Part shown: positions 57,244-64,000 of the stretch, piece by piece
How the letters are laid out: each line of letters begins with the position of its first letter
Position numbering within the stretch: the stretch's first letter is position 1
Assembly (NCBI GenBank): GCA_002900995.3
Contig: CM035311.1
Location: forward strand, 496,001 to 560,000
Direction of reading: 5' to 3'
Length of the DNA stretch: 64,000 nt
Origin: Ganoderma boninense
Taxonomy: Eukaryota > Basidiomycota > Agaricomycetes > Polyporales > Polyporaceae
The notes under the pieces: model-generated
The model's input: the letters and a program-made list of their open reading frames with translations, nothing else
Told to the model about the DNA's origin: nothing
Database searches by the model: none
Translations under genes and position numbers: made by a program

Positions 57244-60085
57244 ATGGGCTCATGGCATTTCCACCGTATCGATCCCGAAGTCCTGGTCAATGGAGTCCCT
57301 GGGGATATACCGACGCAGGAATACTACGAGAAGTTTAAGAAGCCGAGCCTCGGTCTGAAGAAGACGAAACACGAGCTCGACCTGGAACTAGTGGGTGGTT
57401 GCGGGCATGAACTGTCGTCCAGCTGAGCTAACCTATGTATGTTGGCAGGCTGCAGTCGTGCATTCAGTACTAGATGCGGCGAGGTGCAACGTTCTTCGAT
57501 ACCTGCACCACAAGACGAAGGGCGGCGACGATGATGGTACCTCTGACCGTGGTGGCAGGCACGAAGTCACGTCGGGGCTGGCGGGATTTCGTGCAGGCGG
57601 GTGCGTTGATATCCCATTCTGGTCGAAGATGCCCAAAGGCCGCGCGAGCGGGATCTACTTCACAGGCAAGCCCTGTCACTACGAGGGCGCCTCTCGGCCC
57701 TTGTCTCCCTCCGCTGAATCCACCACAACCACAGACCATTATGTGGCTCATACCGCAGATGGCGGAGGAGCTAAGGGCTCAGCTACTCACTCTGCCCCCT
57801 CCATCTCTGACGCGGGTACCACAGAACCCCTCCCCCCTTGTGAACACAGGAGTAGGTCAGCCATGCATTCCAGCGTATCCACACCACAAACATCGCATTC
57901 CAAAGATGTCAAAGAAGTTCTCGACCATTTTGTCGACTATATGCGCCACGTCTACAAGTACCACCACCGGACATTCTCCTACGCCGTCTGCGTCTGCTAC
58001 GACATGGCTCGCCTGCTCTACTTCGACCGTTCTGGGACCCTCGTCACCGAGTCGTTTCGGTGGGACGAGAGGGACTCCCTCCTGCACAGCTTCATCTGGA
58101 AGGTCGCAAAGCTTGCGAACGCCGGGCGATTCGAGGACCTAGGGCACGATCCAACGGCTATGCTGGTATCCGGAGACGCGAGGGATATGTTCCTGGGGCT
58201 CAAGGATGACGAAAGCTTGCCGCAACACGTCCGCGAAGGTTTCAAGAAGGCGACGGCAGACGATTACCCAGTCTATAAGCTCGAGGTGGTGTCCGACCAG
58301 CCGTCCTCAGACGAGTGGTTCGAAGACATGCCCTTTCCTCCACCAAAGTGGCAGTTCGGCAGTCCGTCGACGGGCCAACCGCAGTCCATCCCCCTCCGGG
58401 AATTGTCACCACGGTCGTGCCAGGACCCTCAGCTCCAACCTCTACAACCCGGCGCCCGTTCCTTCCTTGTCGGACGGCCTCACTTCGCTGCTGGCGAGCT
58501 AGTCGGTCGATGCACAAGAGGATACTTCGCGTACGACGTCACCGACGCCGACCGGACCAAATGGCGTGTTTGTTTCCTGAAGGACTCTTGGCGCCCCGTC
58601 GTTCCCGGCCGCACGCGCCCCGAGCACCTAGTGTACCAGCGACTCCGTTTCTTCGGCGCAGACAAAGGGGTCGGCACGCTCGTCTGCGGGGGAGACGTAG
58701 GTGGCCACGGGGCCCAACGTACCCGCATACAGGATTATGTGCCTCAGGAAAACGGGCCTGTTCTCCGGGTTCACTACCGGCTCGTCATCGGGGAGATAGG
58801 CATCCCGCTGGAAGAATTCGACAGCTTCCCTGAGCTCTCCGCAATTTTTGTCGACGTGATCCAAGGTGCTGACGTCCAAATGCCCGCCTATATGCGCTTC
58901 TATGCTAAACTTTCTTTGCCTTTCAGCGCATTACAGGGCCTGGACACTCGCCCGAGTCCTACACGCAGATATAAGTGTCTCAAACATCATGATCGCGCCT
59001 CCCACCAGCGATCCGGGGCGAAGACGGGGGATGCTCATCGACTGGGACCTCTCCCGCCTCGAGTGCGAACTGGACCCGTGCCGAACCTCCAAGCCCGACC
59101 GCCTCGTACGTATCAACGCCGTCCCCCCACCTCCATATCGTCCTCGCCGTCTGCTAACCAGCTCGTCCCCAAGGGAACCTGGCAATTCCGCTCCGCGCTC
59201 TCGCTTCTGTATCCCTGGAAGCCGTACACGCGCTCCGACGACGTCGAGTCCTTCGTCCACGCCTACCTCTTCCTCGTCTGCCGCTTCCACCCCACCGACG
59301 CCGCCGCCCCGCTCAGCGACCTCGTCCGGGCCCTCTTCCACACCAGGGCGCTCGTCGCCGACGGGGTCGCGGTCGGGGGGTCCGCGAAACGCGCCCTCTT
59401 CACGGCTGGGCGCTCGGCGGTCCGCGTGCTGTGCAACCCCGCGCTCCAGGAGCTCCTCGACGAGGTCGTCTCGCAGTGCGCGGAGTCGTATAACGCGATC
59501 GACTTCGACGAGATGCGCCGGCGCTATGGCTTTCCCCCCAAGCTACCTCCCAGTCCACAATCTCGCCAAGGCTCCAGTGAGTCGGGAGTGTCGCAGGCGC
59601 GCAGGCGGGCTGTCGTCTTCGACCGCGACGACATGCCGCGCACGCGCAGTGACGGTAGCTCGGCTCGGGCGAGGTACCTGAAGCGCAGGGCCGACCTGAA
59701 TTTGAAGGCGCTCCGTGTGGCCAACAGCAACACCGGCGGCAGTGAGGACTCCGACCCGTGTGTCGTGCGGGGGTTCTTGTCGGAGGGCGGGGACCTCGTC
59801 GACCTCTTCAAGAAACACGCTGGCACGGCCGTCCAGCTCGCGTGTTCCGACAAGGCTGGGCACCAGCTTGTGGCGAGGAGACACGAGGACGTGTACCGCC
59901 CTGGCTGGAATGATGACCGGGATAGGGATAGGGTTGTCATAGACTCGGAGTCGACGGCGGGGATGGACTCGGACTCGTCCCACAGTATCCTGTACGACGC
60001 TTCCATCCGAAGCTCGTCGAATCCGGACCTCACCTTGGGCTCCCGTCTCCACACGGTGGAATTTCTGGAGACGGACGCGAAGTGA
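57244..60085 (+). CDS. FunK1 fungal-type protein kinase, copy 4
   Basis: Exons 57244-57390, 57449-58865, 58927-59105 and 59162-60085 join in frame to about 888 residues. It begins MGSWHFHRIDPEVLVNGVPG, with the N-terminal block AAVVHSVLDAARCNVLRYL. The core has RVCFLKDSWRPVV (lysine near residue 425), RPEHLVYQRLRFFG, VCGGDVGG, VHYRLVIGEIGIPL, VLHADISVSNIMI (catalytic loop), MLIDWDLSRL, GTWQFRSALSLLYPWKPYTR and VESFVHAYLFLVCRFH. A long hydrophilic tail follows. It is clearly diverged from copies 1-3, so it is an older paralogue and not part of the inverted duplication. All expected kinase positions are occupied. A continuous open frame runs through both introns, so a naive prediction would retain them and lose the catalytic loop. 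Confidence 0.85.
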
Positions 60086-60416
60086 GTCGGAAGACATCCA
60101 GGATCCCGCGAGTGCGAGCCACGCGAAGGAGTCTTCAGGCTCGGTACATTGCCACAAACGCGTCAAATAATTGCAAGTTAGAACGTGCATATACGCATAC
60201 AGAGCTTCGAGAACGTAAAGATTTAGCCAGTACCCATGTAGGCATGAATTATTATGTTCCAGCTATTCAGGTTGCCGTGCTTCCGCAGCACTGGCATTGC
60301 CATCCCAGACCATTGGGCGAAACATTTGTATTCTATATCAAGAGTGCGTATCGCATAGCACATAGAGAGTTCTAATCTATTCCAGTGCCAGATGCCACAG
60401 AAAGTTGCTGAACGGT
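60086..60416. other. Convergent intergenic region
   Basis: Between the FunK1 copy 4 stop and the flavoprotein stop. AT-richer than its neighbours; no gene seen. Confidence 0.5.
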
Positions 60417-63210
60417 CTACAACAAGAAACCTGCGAAGTACGAGTTGAGGAAAGAGACGCCATCCAGAGGCGCCACCGTTCCGACGTATCCATCAGGGCG
60501 CACGACCACGATCGCTCCCGCGTGCCGGTCAATGCCATACCTCGTATATCCTCCGCAGCCAGATTGCCCTTGTATGTCCTCGTCGTCGTGTAAAGCCCTG
60601 CAAGATCATCAGTCAAGCATTTTCTAAGATTGCAAAAGTGCCTTCGATACTCACTTGGTCCAGTGGGGGCGGAAGAACTCCGGAACGTCTAGAGGGCCCA
60701 ACTCGTGTCATCACGACGGCTCACAGGCTGCGGGAGGACCAAGCACACGCACCGAATAGGTCAATCGTACCCTTCTTCGCCGATGTGAAGCACACCACGT
60801 CGAACACCTCCCACTTCCCAGCCTCCCCGCGCCCATACCGCCCGACGAAGTTGTCCGGGCTCTTCAGCTCCTCGCCGAGCGTCTGAAGCTTCGCGCGGTC
60901 GTCCTGGTCCGAGAGGTCCCCGGCGAAGACCAGGATCTTGAACCGGGTGTCCGCCACGAGGAGGTCGTGGATATGGACGGGCTCGGCGCTCGCGACACGG
61001 ACGAAGACGTGCGGGAGCACGCGCTCCCCGACGACGAGGTTCGCGGCGGCGGGTTGGTGCGCGGCGTTGACGATCGACGAGGGGGCGTAGCGGATGCCGA
61101 TCCCGGACGCGAACTCGCCGACGCTCTGGAATGCACTGTCACAGTCACAGATTAGAGCGGGGAATGGGTTAAGAAAGTAAGCAGAGTGGAGGGATGCCAG
61201 TAAGTACTGAAGTCTGAACACGGACGCACCCGATGAACTGCTCTGGACTGACGCCCTCGGGGTTCGACTCCGTGCTCCGCTTCTCGCTCATGAGCTTGGA
61301 CCACCACTTGTCGAACTCGATGAGGTCTTGAGCGAATTTGCGCCTCTCGGATTCGTACTGGTAGGTAGCAATGTCATTCAACCTGTAGTGTCGGGGAGCA
61401 AGCATCGTCGAAACACACCGTTTCGAGGATAGAGAGCGGCGACCAGCCCCGCAGGACGTATACCATCTTCCAGGCTGTCGTCATGTCAGTTGATGCGAGG
61501 CACTTTGAATACTAAGTCCTGCTCACCGAGGTTGTGCGTATCGCCCATGCCCGCATTCATGCCCTGTCCTGCATACGCCCAGTTAAGCCTGAGCGAAAGT
61601 ACGCAATGCAAGCCTTGTGTATGCGCGTACCAGCCTTCGGAGAGTGCGTGTGACATGCGTCGCCAGCTATAAACGCGCGCTCGTGTATCGAGTACTTCGT
61701 AGCGACACGCTGTCCGACTGCACAGACCAGTCAGCCACCACTGCGCAGATAGCATACACCCGAAACCCGGACGTGAAGGCTACTCACTGACGTATACCGT
61801 CCACCAATCAATCTCCCCATCCTTCACCTCCATCCTATATGGCTTGAGGATCTTCTGGGCCTGCGCAAGGATCTTCTCGGGGCTCGTCCGGTTCTTGTCT
61901 GCCCGGCCCGTTGCAGGGTCGATGACGTCGCTATCTGCCTTCTGCTGGATGTAGAGGCGGAGGAGGTCGCCCTCGCGCGGGATGAACATGATGGTGCCGT
62001 CGTGCGACTGCGCGAACGAGAGCACGCGGAAGTCTGGGTAGTCCGTGTCAGGGACGAAGTCGAGGACACCCCAGATGGCATCTAGTCACAGGAATTAGCT
62101 GCTGCAGTGTGACACAGTGGGGCAAGAGGGACAACCCACCCGTGGTATCTCCTTCGACGTCGATCCCCAGCCTCTTTCTGACCCACGAATGTGCACCTGT
62201 GCCGCGCTCCACATATAAGATCTCAACTGAGGGAATTGAAACACTACGCCCGCGTACCGTCTGATCCTAGAACGAACTTTGCGTGCACGATCTCGACATC
62301 GCCGCTCACGAGATTCTTCAAAGTCACCTGTCCCCCGCCGCTCATCTATCAGTGACATTCCAGCTCCGGATTGAACCGCGTTCCGTGTACGGTGTTGTTC
62401 ACTCGCCTTTGTGACATACGCCTTCGGATCCTGGAGGTCGCTGGAGTTCTGCACCAGTTCCATCGCCGTGGGGACTGTATCGTGCTTCACTCTGAGCCCC
62501 TTCGTTCCCATGGCTTCGCGGAAAAGGCCCTCGATAGCGCCCTGCCGATAAATCACCTTAGCACAGTGCCAAGGCAGTCAGTAATTGTCCATTGGTAGTA
62601 CCATATTGCGACACTCACCGCGAAGTTCCAGCGGGCGTTCGGAGACACCGACACCGGCGAGCTAAAGGTTTTCTGAAGATATATGGCGGCGATCAGGACA
62701 AGTCATTAGACGGCAAGCGAACCATAGAAACCCACCTTGATGCCGCCTGTGGCGCTCGGAGTATAGAACGTCTGATACAATGAACCATTCGTGAGTCCCG
62801 AACAGTTGAGTTTCGGAGGCTACTCACCGTCTTGCGGAGAGTCGCCCCCTTCCTGAACAGTGTCTCTGTCATGGTGGGATCATAACTCTGGGCCGCATGG
62901 GCGGAAATATTAGCTGCAAATTTAGAACTGTGAGCGTCGCTGGCGTACATGCATGATCTCCAGCGTGCGAGGTTGGAGGCCATCGGCTTGGCCGGCTATA
63001 ACCCCTTCAGGGCTGTTGTGGGTCAAATGTGGCAGTGTCAGTTCCCATCGGCAGCAGGGTTGGATAGTGCAAGGGAAAGTCGTACCGTTTATCCACAATA
63101 CACACATTCACTCCGGCCTGCGCAAGGGCGTTTGCGCCCATCACGCCGGACGGGCCTGCACCGATGATGAGGACGTCGACGTAGCTTTCCTTGACGGTCG
63201 GTTGGGACAT
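60417..63210 (-). CDS. Phenol-2-monooxygenase-like flavoprotein
   Basis: A FAD- and NAD(P)H-dependent aromatic hydroxylase of the phenol hydroxylase type, which adds oxygen to phenolic rings. It starts MSQPTVKESYVDVLIIGAGP, with the GxGxxG FAD site in the first 25 residues. AGQADGLQPRTLEI, a FVLGSDG motif (the DG motif, usually GADG), and AGDACHTHSPKAG split by an intron before QGMNAGMGDTHNL follow, the family's hallmark FAD-ribityl site. WKMVYVLRGWSPLSI, YESERRKFAQDLIEFDKWW and a C-terminal thioredoxin-like domain ending GIDRHAGAIVVVRPDGYVG and FLNSYFAGFLL complete it. There are roughly ten or more exons; I did not resolve every border. An in-frame ATG at 63255 would add 15 residues; 63210 suits the family. 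Wood-decay fungi have many such enzymes for aromatic compounds. Aromatic catabolism and secondary metabolism are both possible. Confidence 0.85.
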
Positions 63211-64000
63211 TTCCTGTGATGATGCAAGTAAGGTAGGGTGGATGATGTTCTCCAACCCTTCGCTCTGCTCTAGATATACCGTTCGCGACTCGCACCCTCT
63301 CCGTTGAGAGGACGCTGTAATGAGGATGAGCTCAGCATCACCAATCGACGGATACTCAACATGTGGTCGATCCTCGTAACTCGTAAAGGCGCAGTTTCCT
63401 CGGCCTCTGCAATTGCACTAGAGGATAGCGGTCCGGGAACGTAAAGTGCCAGACGAAGATGCAAGAGAACGAGGCCATCGCCGGGGCATTCAGTCAGCCA
63501 TGCCGTGCTGACGAGAAATTCAATTATGTGGCATGGTCTGGTGCCGTCGGAATCCACTGCCGGCAATAAGGAGCTCGTAGCTTGGTTGAATGAACTTGAG
63601 GAAACGGAGCAGCCGAGCTCCGCAAACACGAGCGTTACGTAGTGCTGATCCAAGAGGATTGACCAATAATTTACTGCGTTTCCCACACCTTCCGAACATC
63701 GGAAATGTGGCAGTAAATTTGGCCGTCGGCATTTACTTGCCAAACTGGCACAAAACATTCTTGACTGTGCTCTCCATGCAGGCAGGACGGAAGAAAAACA
63801 GACACGTCTCCGCGTACATTGAGCGCATACGACAAGACCTGAGCACGAAGGTCGCTTGGTTCAGTCATCGGTTTTGCCTAGGCCTATTAGATGATCTGAC
63901 AAAAATGAAGGATGGTAGGCACCGAGGCAAACGGACCATTGAAGCGCAGAATGCCCGCAAAAACATCCGGGCACGAAATTTGCTGACAGTCGCCAGCCGG
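63211..64000. other. Upstream region with an unassigned minus-strand open frame
   Basis: A 65-codon minus-strand frame at 63868-63671 (MTEPSDLRAQVLSYALNV) overlaps another at 63732-63520. Together they could be exons of a small gene, but no domain or splice chain is convincing. The rest is probably the flavoprotein promoter and spacer. Confidence 0.35.

Noticed and set aside
1..64000. tRNA, rRNA, CRISPR or bacterial-type operon signals
   Set aside because: No cloverleaf with a GGTTCGA-type arm, no ribosomal segment and no spaced direct-repeat array was found by reading. The genes are intron-rich and eukaryotic.

Overview
The window looks like nuclear DNA of an agaricomycete basidiomycete, plausibly a polypore. 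Genes are broken by many introns of about 45-75 bp with GT-AG borders, coding DNA is GC-rich, and there are families typical of Agaricomycetes: FunK1 kinases and a DUF6533 membrane protein. No rRNA, tRNA, CRISPR array or bacterial operon was seen. Exon borders were worked out by hand from reading frame, splice sites and comparison among paralogues in the window.

Layout. 0-2.1 kb: no assignable gene, and a nested 24-bp minisatellite. 2.1-5.8 kb: a multi-exon gene of unknown function with a 9-nt microexon and a 72-bp coding repeat. 7.2-10 kb: an AsaB/CmcJ-like oxidoreductase gene facing a pyridoxal kinase gene. 10.4-17.6 kb: a large membrane-anchored protein with START-like modules, divergent from the kinase. 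18.2-21 kb: a LisH regulator of the Flo8/SSDP type. 22.8-25 kb: FunK1 kinase 1. 25.3-27.3 kb: LIS1/nudF with a GC-AG first intron. 28.8-30.2 kb: pyridoxal kinase 2.

30.7-55.7 kb is the unusual part. Two copies of one segment face each other as a large inverted repeat (arm A 30.68-38.25, arm B 44.76-55.70). Each carries a tail-to-tail AsaB-like gene and a FunK1 gene. The spacer holds a broken third pyridoxal kinase and a DUF6533 gene. Comparing the arms reveals mobile elements with their empty sites: a TA-flanked Tc1/mariner-type element in A, and in B a long-inverted-repeat element around an assembly gap plus three elements with CATCAGG ends and 2-bp target duplications, one nested in another. 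A further element with a 7-bp duplication splits pyridoxal kinase 3. The FunK1 copy in arm B has a nonsense codon and two insertions and is a pseudogene. 57.2-60.1 kb is FunK1 kinase 4, and 60.4-63.2 kb a phenol-2-monooxygenase-like flavoprotein.

Core genes (LIS1, Flo8-like, START protein) alternate with accessory duplicates. The three AsaB-like paralogues share a TATA box and an upstream palindrome around GAACATGTTC, which suggests common regulation. No pathway linking the AsaB-like, pyridoxal kinase and FunK1 genes can be proved from sequence; what they share visibly is a history of co-duplication.
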